From Clostridia bacterium (GTDB lineage Bacteria > Bacillota > Clostridia > Christensenellales > CAG-314): a stretch of DNA of 41,755 bases. Made by a program: the position numbers and the translations under genes. The notes under the pieces were generated by a model. That model was not told the origin of the DNA. It made no database searches and saw only the letters and a program-made list of their open reading frames with translations. Positions 31,974-40,621 of this stretch are shown here, piece after piece. Each line of letters starts with the position of its first letter. The stretch's first letter is position 1. The stretch is from NCBI GenBank assembly GCA_017409765.1, contig JAFQSA010000011.1, positions 1 through 41,755 on the forward strand, given 5' to 3'.

Positions 31974-32486
31974 ATGATAGTTGCAACTGCAATGCTGATA
32001 TTTTTGCTACTGATCTTTACTCCAATACCTTTTTCTGTGCGACTACAATATGTGTTTGGTCAAGTGGTGTTGTATGTTTGGATAAAAGTTTTTTATCTAC
32101 CATTTGCCAATCAAAAATTTTTTGTTGATGCTAATGGTGTTGGTTACACAGGGACAGTAGATGGGTATTTGCAGACAGGCAAGCAATCAAGTCAAAACGG
32201 AGTTGACATCGCAAAATGTATAACTTTGGACAGTATCCTAATTTATTTGCGTAATGATTTGTCTAACCTAACCCCTAGTGTTATGGTTGCTCAAAATGCA
32301 ATAGTTAGTATTGCTACCCCAGTTGTTTGCAGTTTGACGCATTGTCAATTTGGCTGTATTTGTAACAATTTTGCTGACACTTCTGATTTGCAAATTCGTG
32401 TAAAGGGAAGTATTAGCGTTGCAGAACTATCATTTTGTTTCATTAAGCAAGGAGTGGAAAAATGCAAACACAAATCAACGAGATAG
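31974..32486 (+). CDS. DUF2953-like protein (YtfI-like)
   Basis: 170 residues from ATG 31974 (TTG at 31971 is an alternative). One N-terminal hydrophobic helix is followed by a soluble domain with little conserved signature. I call it DUF2953/YtfI mainly because it directly precedes and overlaps gerW, as ytfI precedes ytfJ in Bacillus; the membrane-anchored beta-rich appearance (LQYVFGQVVLYVWIK) agrees. No SD precedes either start, which is unusual beside the good SDs of its neighbours. It is the first gene of a sporulation-type operon. Confidence 0.68.
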   Translation: MIVATAMLIFLLLIFTPIPFSVRLQYVFGQVVLYVWIKVFYLPFANQKFFVDANGVGYTGTVDGYLQTGKQSSQNGVDIAKCITLDSILIYLRNDLSNLTPSVMVAQNAIVSIATPVVCSLTHCQFGCICNNFADTSDLQIRVKGSISVAELSFCFIKQGVEKCKHKSTR

Positions 32487-32830
32487 TGGAAAGTGCCATT
32501 GCCAATCTTACAAAAGCCGCTGAGGTAAACACTATAGTTGGCAAGCCCATTCTTGCATTGGATGGTACAACAATTTTGCCAATTTCACAAATTACGTTTG
32601 CGTTTATGGCGGGCGGTGGCGAGTATGGCAATAAGAATCTGAATAAATCTTTTGCACGAAATAACATTGATAGCAATTTTGCTGGCGGATCGGGCGGTGG
32701 CGCGACAATGAAACCGATAGGTTTTCTAGTGGTTGGCGATGATGGCGTCGAAATGGTAACAATCGATGCGGATTCGACCTTTGACAAGATCCTAGATATC
32801 GCCAAAAGTTTTACGAAACGGACCAAATAA
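32462..32830 (+). CDS. ytfJ: GerW family sporulation protein (YtfJ)
   Basis: 122 residues. VNTIVGKPILALDGTTILPI, a glycine-rich centre (GGGEYGN, GGSGGGATMKPIGFLVV) and MVTID are the YtfJ/GerW pattern. In Bacillus it is made in the forespore (sigma-F) and in related species is needed for spore germination receptor function. SD CAAGGAGTGG lies upstream. It overlaps the preceding gene by 25 bases and is followed by dacB-like after 1 base. Confidence 0.92.
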   Translation: MQTQINEIVESAIANLTKAAEVNTIVGKPILALDGTTILPISQITFAFMAGGGEYGNKNLNKSFARNNIDSNFAGGSGGGATMKPIGFLVVGDDGVEMVTIDADSTFDKILDIAKSFTKRTK

Positions 32831-32831
32831 T

Positions 32832-34106
32832 ATGAAAAAACTACTGCTAATTGCTTGTGTGACGCTGGTTTTGTTTAGTTTGTTTACATTGTTTTTTGTG
32901 GCAAACGAACATAAATCCGTATTCAGTTTTACGAAGCGCGCTTTGGGAGAGTGTGTTGAACGTTCTTTTGAAGAGAAACGGTGTACAATCTCTACCTGTT
33001 TCAATTTAACTTCGAAAGAGCGCATCTTAGACTTTGCGCCAGGTATTGAGGGGAATTTTAAGCCCCTTTCGGCAGGGTGGGATACCTCTAGATTGCGAAA
33101 TGGCATTGATAATTTTGATGCTGACTGTACAATGGCAGGCGCGTTTCTGAGCAAAAATAGTAAAAATTTTGCAACAACTGCAAAGTCTTGTGTAGTTATG
33201 GAGCGGGATTCTGGCAGAATTTTGTTTGAAAAGGACTGTTATAAGCAGTTGCCTATGGCGAGTACAACCAAAATTGTTACTGCTTTGACGGTGTTAAATA
33301 ACGCATCATTGGATGATGTGGTAGTAATACCCAAAGATGCATGTGGTATCGAAGGTTCGTCCGTTTATTTGCGCGCAGGGGAAAAGTTAACAGTCAAAGA
33401 ACTTTTGTACGGTCTTATGTTGCGCAGTGGTAACGATTGTGCCGTTGCATTGGCTTTGCACGTTGGTGGAAGTATTCAAAATTTTGCGCAAATGATGAAC
33501 CAAACCGTAAAAGAATTAGGTTGTAACAACAGTAATTTTGTTAATCCGCACGGGCTACATGACGACAATCACTACACAACTGCAAGGGATTTGGCTGTAA
33601 TTACCTGTAATGTTTTGCAAAACAAGGACTTTGCGGAAATTGTTGCAACAAAAAGCGTAAAAATTGCCAATGATGGCTACGATTATCCGCGGGTTTTGAC
33701 TAACAAAAACAAACTGCTCAACAATTTTGCTGATGCTGATGGGGTAAAAACTGGCTACACCAAAAAGGCTGGACGGTGTTTTGTTGGTAGTGCAACTAAA
33801 AATGGTATGCAAGTTGTTGTCGTTGTGCTAAATTGTGGTCCAATGTTCGAGGAAACTGCTCAAATGTTGGATGTCGCATTTGCGAATTACAAGAAGGTCT
33901 GCATTGCCCCTCAAAATAAGCTGTGCGGTGTGGTCTACAAGAAAGATAAACCAATTTATTACTACTGCAACGAATCTTTTGCCTACCCAATAACTACCAA
34001 TGAAAAATTGACACGCAAAATCACTTTGGGCGAGCAAAATCAAACGATGGAAGTCTTGCTCAATGGCGAAGTTATCAAAACAATCCAACTAACGGCGATG
34101 GAATGA
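32832..34106 (+). CDS. DacB-like D-alanyl-D-alanine carboxypeptidase
   Basis: 424 residues. STTK (Ser144-Lys147), SGN (199-201) and KTG (306-308) are the active-site motifs. The signal anchor spans 4-23. Between it and the catalytic domain lie about 95 extra residues with four cysteines (41, 51, 56, 99) and no recognised domain; typical DacB proteins begin the catalytic domain soon after the signal. Bacillus dacB trims spore cortex peptidoglycan, and its neighbours there also include scpAB and rluB. The SD is weak (ACGGACC), so translation is probably coupled to gerW. Confidence 0.9.
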   Translation: MKKLLLIACVTLVLFSLFTLFFVANEHKSVFSFTKRALGECVERSFEEKRCTISTCFNLTSKERILDFAPGIEGNFKPLSAGWDTSRLRNGIDNFDADCTMAGAFLSKNSKNFATTAKSCVVMERDSGRILFEKDCYKQLPMASTTKIVTALTVLNNASLDDVVVIPKDACGIEGSSVYLRAGEKLTVKELLYGLMLRSGNDCAVALALHVGGSIQNFAQMMNQTVKELGCNNSNFVNPHGLHDDNHYTTARDLAVITCNVLQNKDFAEIVATKSVKIANDGYDYPRVLTNKNKLLNNFADADGVKTGYTKKAGRCFVGSATKNGMQVVVVVLNCGPMFEETAQMLDVAFANYKKVCIAPQNKLCGVVYKKDKPIYYYCNESFAYPITTNEKLTRKITLGEQNQTMEVLLNGEVIKTIQLTAME

Positions 34107-34418
34107 ATAAACAGCATGTAAATATCGCACAATTTTAGGTTTGTCGATTTCTTTCGATTGCTTTGGAAATGGTGTATTATGATTGCAAATAGTTTGACTT
34201 TTTTAATAGTCTTTTGTTGATTTGTAATATGGTCTAAAACAAGCATCAAGTTGACCGAATTTTGGTCGATTTCGCCACAAATATTTATAATATAACTCAA
34301 ATATATGCAATTACTTGCTATTTTTCTAGAAAAATGCTACAATCAAAGTAGCATTTTTTTAATGGGTATTTTGGTCTGTTGACATTTGATGGTCAATTTA
34401 CCCTAGGGGACTACAACT
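34107..34418. other. gene-free spacer with inverted repeats upstream of rluB
   Basis: No protein-coding frame is convincing. It holds TTGACC-7-GGTCGA (34251-34269), a TATAAT (34286-34291) with poor -35 TTGGTC 18 bases upstream, the terminator at 34330-34360, and TTGAC-8-GTCAA (34379-34396) just before rluB. TTGACA at 34379 has no usable -10 at 17 bases. Confidence 0.55.
34330..34360 (+). terminator. terminator upstream of rluB
   Basis: AAAAATGCTAC (34330-34340) pairs with GTAGCATTTTT (34348-34358), loop AATCAAA, followed by TT. It is 220 bases from the dacB-like stop, so it may end that operon or a short transcript starting near 34298. Confidence 0.9.
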
Positions 34419-35120
34419 ATGAGACTTAACAAATATTTGGCAGACTGTGGCGTTGGTAGCCGTCGTGCTTGTGACAAACTTATCGAGGAAGGCAAAGTAA
34501 AAGTAAATGACAAAGTCGCAACTGTTACTACGCAAGTGGAAATTGGCGACAAAGTTTCCGTTAACGGAAAACGCGTTGGTACAGGTAAAAAACTTACGTA
34601 CATCATGCTCCACAAACCAAAGGGATGTGTTACAACTGTAACTGACGACCTTGGTAGAAAAACCGTTATGGATTTTGTCAAAGATATCCATAGTCGCGTT
34701 TATCCCGTTGGTCGTTTGGACTACGACACCGAAGGTTTACTTTTGCTCACAAACGATGGAGATTTGGCTAACAAACTTACTCATCCACGCAACGAAGTTT
34801 CCAAAACCTACATTGCGCGCATTTCCGGCAAACTTGCCGATACCGAAGTTAGACAGTTGGAAAAGGGTGTGATGGTGGACGGTAAAGTTACTGCTCCAGC
34901 GATTGTAAAAGTTTTGGAAGGCGATGCACATCACACGCGTGTAGAAATCACCATTCACGAAGGTAGAAATAGACAAATCAAAAAGATGTTCGAGGCGGTT
35001 GGCAAGGAAGTGGAATTTTTGAAACGCGTTGCCGTTGGCGACTTGCATCTTGGCGGTTTGCAACGTGGTAAATACAGATTTTTAACGGAAAAAGAGGTAA
35101 ATTACCTCAAAAACTTGTAA
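34419..35120 (+). CDS. rluB: Pseudouridine synthase RluB family
   Basis: 233 residues. An N-terminal S4 RNA-binding domain (RLNKYLADCGVGSRRACDKL) precedes the RsuA/RluB catalytic domain with VGRLDYDTEGLLLLTNDGDL (catalytic Asp) and EGRNRQIKKM. It makes pseudouridine in 23S rRNA (position 2605 in E. coli for RluB); the exact target is inferred from gene neighbourhood (dacB-rluB). SD TAGGGGA. It heads a tightly packed run with surE and the flavoprotein. Confidence 0.94.
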   Translation: MRLNKYLADCGVGSRRACDKLIEEGKVKVNDKVATVTTQVEIGDKVSVNGKRVGTGKKLTYIMLHKPKGCVTTVTDDLGRKTVMDFVKDIHSRVYPVGRLDYDTEGLLLLTNDGDLANKLTHPRNEVSKTYIARISGKLADTEVRQLEKGVMVDGKVTAPAIVKVLEGDAHHTRVEITIHEGRNRQIKKMFEAVGKEVEFLKRVAVGDLHLGGLQRGKYRFLTEKEVNYLKNL

Positions 35121-35121
35121 T

Positions 35122-35862
35122 ATGAACATACTTCTTACAAACGATGACGGATATTTGAGTAGCGGTCTTATGCTTCTTACAGAAAAACTTTCCGCCTTGG
35201 GTCACAGCGTTTACGTTGTTGCGCCTGACGGAAATCGTTCGGCATGCTCTCATTCCGTCAATTTTTACAAAAACTTGCTCATCCAAAAGTTGGATAACTA
35301 TTGTGGCGCTGTAGAAGCATACATTTGCGAGGGAATGCCTGCTGACTGCGTAAAATATGCCGACAGTTGTATTGACGTTAAGTTTGATTTACTCATTTCG
35401 GGGCCAAACAACGGCGATAACTATGGTGACTCGGCAATGTACTCAGGAACAATTGCTGCTGCAGAAGAGGGCGTCGCGTGCGGAATCAAGAGTATTGCTC
35501 TTTCTCGCGCGGGCTACAATGTTGCTTTTAGTTCGGCAGTTGAGTATGCTTGCCAAAATTTGCAACAACTTGCCCAAGTGGATATTCCTTACACGTTGTT
35601 AAATATCAACGTGCCAAATTTGTCACTTGATCAAGTAAAAGGAGTTCGAGTAACTCGACAAAGTATGTCCGCAAACTGGAATGACTATTTTGCGCCAACT
35701 GATGATCCACAGCGCTGGTTCCATACGGGTGACAAATTGAAGGTTACAGGCGAAATTAGTGACATCACGCTGTGTGACGAAGGATACGTTGTGATAGTGC
35801 CACTAACACTTGAACGCACCAACTACAATGCGATTGAAAGTCTAAAGGGGTTGGAGTCATGA
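35122..35862 (+). CDS. surE: 5'/3'-nucleotidase SurE
   Basis: 246 residues. Metal-binding NDDG at 7-10, VAPDGNRSA, and SGPNNGDNYGDSAMYSGTIA with the Asn ligands define SurE, a stationary-phase nucleoside monophosphate (and polyphosphate) phosphatase. It starts one base after the rluB stop and ends in a 4-base overlap with the next gene. No SD is evident, so coupling to rluB translation is likely. Confidence 0.95.
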   Translation: MNILLTNDDGYLSSGLMLLTEKLSALGHSVYVVAPDGNRSACSHSVNFYKNLLIQKLDNYCGAVEAYICEGMPADCVKYADSCIDVKFDLLISGPNNGDNYGDSAMYSGTIAAAEEGVACGIKSIALSRAGYNVAFSSAVEYACQNLQQLAQVDIPYTLLNINVPNLSLDQVKGVRVTRQSMSANWNDYFAPTDDPQRWFHTGDKLKVTGEISDITLCDEGYVVIVPLTLERTNYNAIESLKGLES

Positions 35863-37082
35863 AAGTAGCAGTGATTGGCGGTGGCCCAGCGGGCATGATG
35901 GCGGCAATAACTGCTGCAGAAAATGGTGCCGACGTTACCTTGTTTGAGCAAAACGAAAAGACTGGTAAAAAAATGTACATAGCAGGCAAGGGCAGGTGCA
36001 ACCTTACAAACGATTGCTCTGTTAGGGATTTTGTTGCAAACGTTGTGACCAATCCCAAGTTTGTTTTGGGGGCTTTGCACAAATTTACCCCTCAAGATAC
36101 AATGGATTTTTGCCAATCTCGAGGTCTTCAACTCAAGGTTGAACGTGGAAATAGAGTGTTTCCGTCGAGCGACAAATCAAGCGATGTCATCAAATTGTTC
36201 ACTCAACAACTTTTGCGAAGTGGTGTCAAAATTTGCTTAAATGAGCAAATTTCCAAGGTAGAATACCAAGAAAACGGCTTTTTATTAACTACTATTACAG
36301 ACATAATATGCTTTGATAGGGTAATTATAGCTACCGGAGGCAAAAGTTACAGCGCAACTGGTAGTTGTGGGGATGGCTACAATTTTGCTAAATCTCTTGG
36401 TCACAAAGTGTTGCCATTGCGTCCAGCATTGTGTCGCATTTTGTGCGATGGTTGCAAAACTTTGGAAGGCTTAACTCTCAAGAATGTTGAGGTTAGTCTT
36501 GTTGATTCTAATGGCAAAACTGTTGCTAGCGAATTTGGCGAAATGCTTTTTACTAACAATGGTGTAAGTGGTCCGGCCGTTCTTAGTTTGTCTTCGCGAA
36601 TTAACAAAACTAATCTTGCTGGGTGTAAAATTGCTATCGATTTGAAGCCTGCATTGGACGAAGAAAAATTGGACGCTCGCGTTTTGAGAGATTTTTCCGA
36701 ACGAATGAACAAGGACTTTGCAAACTCTCTCGATCAACTGTTACCAGAGCGCTTGCGTTTGTACGTTGCGGAAAGATGTGGTATTCCCCTTTATAAAAAG
36801 GTTAATCAAATTACCGCGCAAGAACGCAAAAAACTTGTAGATACCCTAAAATGTCTCACTTTTGCTAAGGTTTCGCTAGATTCCATTGAATATGGTATCG
36901 TTACAAGCGGTGGAGTTGACGTTACGGAAGTTTCGCCATCAACTATGGAAAGCAAACTTGTAGAGGGTTTGTATTTTGCAGGCGAAGTTCTTGACGTGGA
37001 CGCGTTGACTGGTGGTTTTAATATTCAAATTGCGCTTTCTACCGGTTATGTTGCCGGCATGAGCGCATCAAAGGAGTGGTAG
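35859..37082 (+). CDS. HI0933/YhiN-type flavoprotein (BaiN/aminoacetone oxidase family)
   Basis: 407 residues. The FAD Rossmann motif VIGGGPAGMMAAITAAENG is followed by the E of LFEQN and the family hallmark KMYIAGKGRCNLTN. ATGGKSY, FTNNGVSGPA and the C-terminal TSGGVDVTEV, FAGEVLDVDALTGGFNIQ match HI0933 proteins. Biochemical roles are poorly settled (BaiN bile-acid work in Clostridium scindens is one report). In many Clostridia it lies upstream of cmk-plsC-ispH; here aroH takes the cmk position. Confidence 0.93.
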   Translation: MKVAVIGGGPAGMMAAITAAENGADVTLFEQNEKTGKKMYIAGKGRCNLTNDCSVRDFVANVVTNPKFVLGALHKFTPQDTMDFCQSRGLQLKVERGNRVFPSSDKSSDVIKLFTQQLLRSGVKICLNEQISKVEYQENGFLLTTITDIICFDRVIIATGGKSYSATGSCGDGYNFAKSLGHKVLPLRPALCRILCDGCKTLEGLTLKNVEVSLVDSNGKTVASEFGEMLFTNNGVSGPAVLSLSSRINKTNLAGCKIAIDLKPALDEEKLDARVLRDFSERMNKDFANSLDQLLPERLRLYVAERCGIPLYKKVNQITAQERKKLVDTLKCLTFAKVSLDSIEYGIVTSGGVDVTEVSPSTMESKLVEGLYFAGEVLDVDALTGGFNIQIALSTGYVAGMSASKEW

Positions 37083-37083
37083 T

Positions 37084-37437
37084 ATGGCTTGGATAAGAGG
37101 CGCTATTTGTGCCGAAAACAATGTTGATAGTGTCAAAAAGCAAACTTTGAAACTTTTTGACGAGATTGTTTGCAAAAATTGTTTGAATCTTTGCGATGTT
37201 GAGGCTGTATTATTTACTGTTACCAAAGATATTGACGTTTGCTACCCTGCAAAATTTGTTCGCGAGTGCCATCTTGAACTATCCAATACTGCATTTATGT
37301 GCGCGCAAGAAATGGATGTGGTTGGATCTCTACAAAAATGTATCCGCATTTGCGTAGTGGCTAAATCTGTTGATCAACAACGTGCGTATCATTGCTATCT
37401 TGATGGTGCAGAGTCGCTCCGCCCTGATTTGAAGTAG
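37084..37437 (+). CDS. aroH: Chorismate mutase, AroH class
   Basis: 117 residues, the usual size of the trimeric AroH fold. It rearranges chorismate to prephenate for Phe/Tyr synthesis. WIRGAICAENN (Arg binding), FTVTKDID, MCAQEMDV (catalytic Glu), CIRICVV (catalytic Arg) and YLDGAESLRPDL (Tyr, Arg) follow the Bacillus AroH pattern. It starts one base after the flavoprotein stop; SD AAGGAGTGG sits upstream. It is far from DAHP synthase (10212). Confidence 0.94.
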   Translation: MAWIRGAICAENNVDSVKKQTLKLFDEIVCKNCLNLCDVEAVLFTVTKDIDVCYPAKFVRECHLELSNTAFMCAQEMDVVGSLQKCIRICVVAKSVDQQRAYHCYLDGAESLRPDLK

Positions 37438-37587
37438 TTTAACCAATATTTGCGTGTTTGCGTGTTGGGAATTTATTGCTGAAATACTACTTTTGTTTTG
37501 TATTTGTGTTACAAAACAAGTTGGCGCAGTCACTTATCTTGGCGCGTTTTGAACGGATCAAAATGTGTAATTAAAGGAAAAATAATA

Positions 37588-38376
37588 ATGATTTTACGTT
37601 TTTTGGCTGGTATAGTTAAATATTTGGTGCGACTTTTCCTTCCGTGTAAGGTGTTTGGTAACCATAAGCGTGAAAAGAAAGCATGTTTGTACCTAGGTAA
37701 CCATGTATCCGGCTACGACACAGTAATGTTCTACTTGTGGACCAAAGGCGCAATGCCCTGCGTCATGTACAAAAAGGAATTGGAAAAGGTTTGGCCTCTT
37801 AACTGGATTTTCCGCGATTTTCGTGCTATCCCAGTTAGCCGTGGCGATGCGGATATTTCCTCTGTCAAAATTACTCTAGAAAGATTGAGTCAAAGACACA
37901 ACGTGCTTATCACTCCGGAAGGTCACCGCAATACTGCTCATAACTGTTTGTTACCATTTAGGAAGGGCGCTGCATTGTATGCGTTGAAGTCCCAGGCGCC
38001 CATCAGATTGTTCTACATTTGGGAAAAGACCAAAACTTTCCGTAAAAACTATATGATTATTGGCGACGAGTTCACGCTAGATCAATTTTATGGAAGGTCT
38101 ATCACAAAGGCGCTTTTACAAGAGGTTACGGATTTTCTTCAAGCAAAAATGGACGAACTTCGCAAGCAACTTAATGCTATTTTGGTTAAAAAGGGCAAAA
38201 AGCACCGCAAATATACTAAAAAGGAACTAAAACAGCTTTACATTGAGTATGGTGATAGGGCTGACGAAGTGATAGCCAACACATTTATTATGGATGTGCC
38301 TGAGGTTGCAAGTCAATCAGCCGACGGCGTGGACTTGATTGATGCAACTTGCGAGGGCGGTTCCCAAGATATCTAA
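37588..38376 (+). CDS. plsC: 1-acyl-sn-glycerol-3-phosphate acyltransferase (PlsC family)
   Basis: 262 residues. A membrane-associating N-terminus precedes the HX4D catalytic motif NHVSGYD (His39, Asp44), IPVSRGDAD and the block III variant TPEGHRN (commonly FPEGTRS). It makes phosphatidate from lysophosphatidate. The last ~60 residues (Lys-rich GKKHRKYTKKELKQL, then an acidic end) extend past the normal domain. I start at ATG 37588 with SD AAAGGA; the frame is open further upstream without an SD. Its place before ispH is conserved in Clostridia. Confidence 0.88.
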   Translation: MILRFLAGIVKYLVRLFLPCKVFGNHKREKKACLYLGNHVSGYDTVMFYLWTKGAMPCVMYKKELEKVWPLNWIFRDFRAIPVSRGDADISSVKITLERLSQRHNVLITPEGHRNTAHNCLLPFRKGAALYALKSQAPIRLFYIWEKTKTFRKNYMIIGDEFTLDQFYGRSITKALLQEVTDFLQAKMDELRKQLNAILVKKGKKHRKYTKKELKQLYIEYGDRADEVIANTFIMDVPEVASQSADGVDLIDATCEGGSQDI

Positions 38377-38545
38377 ATGGATTTTGCCTTTAACAACACT
38401 CAGACCGAAACAACAACTGGTTTTGGTTCTGCGCGAGATGTCCAAGCGGAAGTGTATTTGGCAATATTTAGATATTCAATAGATTTTACTGTAAATTCAA
38501 GTTCTGTTTGTGGATTAGTTCCGCAATGGAAACAAAGGATACAAA

Positions 38546-40531
38546 ATGAAATTTTTGTTACCAAAAGAAATTGGCTTTTGCAAAGGCGTTCAAAGTGCCA
38601 TCAACAAGGCATTGGCTGTGGAAGGTGGAGCCTACTGTCTTGGCGATATTGTACATAACAAAACTGTTATCGAACAACTTCGTCAAAAGGGCATTGTCAC
38701 GGTGCAAAGTGTTGACGATGTGCCGGCTGGCGCAACGATGATTGTACGTGCGCATGGCGCTCCGCCAACTGTCTTTGAGCAAGCAAAAGCAAAAAATATC
38801 AAGGTTATTGATGCTACCTGTCCATCGGTAAAAGCCATCCAACAAAAAGCGCAAAAGTACTACAATGATGGCTACCAAATTGTACTTGTTGGGGATGCTA
38901 AGCATCCAGAGATTGTAGGCATAAATGGGTGGTGCAACAACACGGCGCTTGTGTTTGATGGAAAGAGCGTTTTGGACGTAAAAGGGCACGAAGAGGTGCT
39001 AGTTATGTTCCAAACGACCTTTGATACGCGATTTTTTGAAAAAAGTTTGAAAAATCTTTTGTCAGAGGGCGTTAAAACGCTTGAAATATTTAACACAATT
39101 TGTTATACTACTACGGTAAGGCAATATTATGCCCAAATTCTGTCCAAACAAAGTGATTTGGCAATTGTCGTGGGCGACACAAACAGTTCCAACACTAAGC
39201 GTCTGTTTGAGATCGCATCACAAAATTGCAAGGCCATTTTGACGGATGGAAATGTGTCAGAAATTGCTTTCGATAATAATACTAGAAACGTATGTTTCAT
39301 TTCAGGCGCATCAACTCCCGAGGAGTTGGTGAAGGGGGTTTTTAAAACAATGACAGAAATTGCAAATGACGCTGTTTCCGTAGAAACAGTAGTAACTGAA
39401 AAGGTAATGAGCAAAGACGAAGCAATGCTTGCTAAAGCAGTTAACGACATGAAAGAAGGTCACAAGTACAGACCTGGTAACAAAGTTAAGTGCCTTGTAG
39501 TGCAAGTAAGTGATGACGGTGTTTACGTTAGCATCCCAAGCTCCAAGCGCAACGCATTTATTCCTAATGACGAATTGGCGCTTGACGGCGATTACAAAGC
39601 TGTTAAGTCCTCACTTGTTGTAGACGAAACAACTTTGGAATGTCTTATCATCTCCGTTGAAAAGGGTATCACTCTTTCCAAAAAAGCCATCGACGAACGT
39701 TACAAGGATGACGCTCTCGTAGAAGGTATCAAAAACGGCGAAATCTTCGAAGTTAAAATGACAAGAGTTGGTAAGGAATGTTTGACAGGTAAACTTGGTA
39801 GCTACACAGTTATCGTACATGCTTCTCAAATCAAGATTGGCTATGTTAAAAACCTTGAAACATACCTCAACAAGACACTTCGCTTGGTTGTAAGCGGTCC
39901 AGACAAAGTTGACGATGCTAAGCGCGTTATCTTTGCTAGCCAAAAAGCAATCTTGCTTGCTGAAAAGAAAGCAAAGGAAGACGAATTCTGGAACAACATT
40001 GCTGTAAACGAAATCGTTGAAGGTAAAGTTTTGCGTTTTGCTCCATTTGGCGCATTCGTAGACGTTCGTGGTTTCGACTGCCTTGCACACACATCTGACC
40101 TTTCTTGGGACAGAGTAAACAACCCACAAGAAGTTTTGACAATTGGCGAAACTTACGAATTTGTTGTTCTTGCTCTTGACCGCGAAAAGAACAGAGTATC
40201 TCTTGGTTACAAACAACTTCAACCACAACCTTGGCAAGTAGCTGAAGAAAAGTACGCAGTTGGTTCCGTAGTAACAGGTACTGTTGCTCGCGTTGTTCCA
40301 TTTGGCGCATTCATTCAACTTGACAAGTCCATCGATGGTCTCTTGCACGTTTCCAACGTATCTTGGGAATGGATTGAAGACATCAACCAAGTTTTGAAGA
40401 TTGGCGACGAAGTTCAAGTAGAAGTTCTTGAATTCGACGGTGAACGTAAACGTATCACATTGTCTCGCAAATCTCTTCTTCCAAAGCCAGAGCAACCTGC
40501 TCAAGCACCTGCTACAGCTGACGAAGAGTAA
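38546..40531 (+). CDS. ispH-rpsA: IspH (HMBPP reductase) fused to four-repeat ribosomal protein S1
   Basis: 661 residues. Residues 1-285 are IspH, the last MEP-pathway enzyme (HMBPP to IPP/DMAPP): iron-sulfur ligands Cys12, Cys92 and Cys186, with His37, His70, His120, Glu122 and FQTT all kept. Residues about 305-645 hold four S1 RNA-binding repeats; the last two (FAPFGAFVDV, VVPFGAFIQL) are the most typical. This fusion is known in Clostridia. Codon use changes sharply at the junction: Asn AAC:AAT is about 8:9 before and 14:1 after residue 288. An in-frame ATG at 39407 preceded by AAGG sits at the switch. SD AAAGGATAC starts the full protein. Confidence 0.95.
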   Translation: MKFLLPKEIGFCKGVQSAINKALAVEGGAYCLGDIVHNKTVIEQLRQKGIVTVQSVDDVPAGATMIVRAHGAPPTVFEQAKAKNIKVIDATCPSVKAIQQKAQKYYNDGYQIVLVGDAKHPEIVGINGWCNNTALVFDGKSVLDVKGHEEVLVMFQTTFDTRFFEKSLKNLLSEGVKTLEIFNTICYTTTVRQYYAQILSKQSDLAIVVGDTNSSNTKRLFEIASQNCKAILTDGNVSEIAFDNNTRNVCFISGASTPEELVKGVFKTMTEIANDAVSVETVVTEKVMSKDEAMLAKAVNDMKEGHKYRPGNKVKCLVVQVSDDGVYVSIPSSKRNAFIPNDELALDGDYKAVKSSLVVDETTLECLIISVEKGITLSKKAIDERYKDDALVEGIKNGEIFEVKMTRVGKECLTGKLGSYTVIVHASQIKIGYVKNLETYLNKTLRLVVSGPDKVDDAKRVIFASQKAILLAEKKAKEDEFWNNIAVNEIVEGKVLRFAPFGAFVDVRGFDCLAHTSDLSWDRVNNPQEVLTIGETYEFVVLALDREKNRVSLGYKQLQPQPWQVAEEKYAVGSVVTGTVARVVPFGAFIQLDKSIDGLLHVSNVSWEWIEDINQVLKIGDEVQVEVLEFDGERKRITLSRKSLLPKPEQPAQAPATADEE

Positions 40532-40544
40532 TTAACAAGTTAAC

Positions 40545-40594
40545 TACCGTTTTCTACGAATTGAGATCACTCCGACTTTGTTCTTGGATAACGG
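40545..40594 (+). promoter_or_regulatory. possible structured leader of rpsO
   Basis: CCGTT (40547-40551) can pair with AACGG (40590-40594) around a small GAG/CTC hairpin. S15 often represses its own mRNA through leader structures, but this one is short and unverified, and no promoter is evident between ispH-rpsA and rpsO. Confidence 0.25.
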
Positions 40595-40621
40595 CAAATA
40601 AAAAACAAGGAGAAAACAAAA

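Noticed and set aside
38377..38658. 93-codon frame between plsC and ispH
   Set aside because: It has no SD, runs out of frame into ispH for 113 bases, and has no recognisable content. The first ~56 codons could be a relic, but nothing supports it.
39611..40504. 297-codon minus-strand frame opposite the S1 part
   Set aside because: Same codon-bias artefact; no start signals and no recognisable protein pattern.
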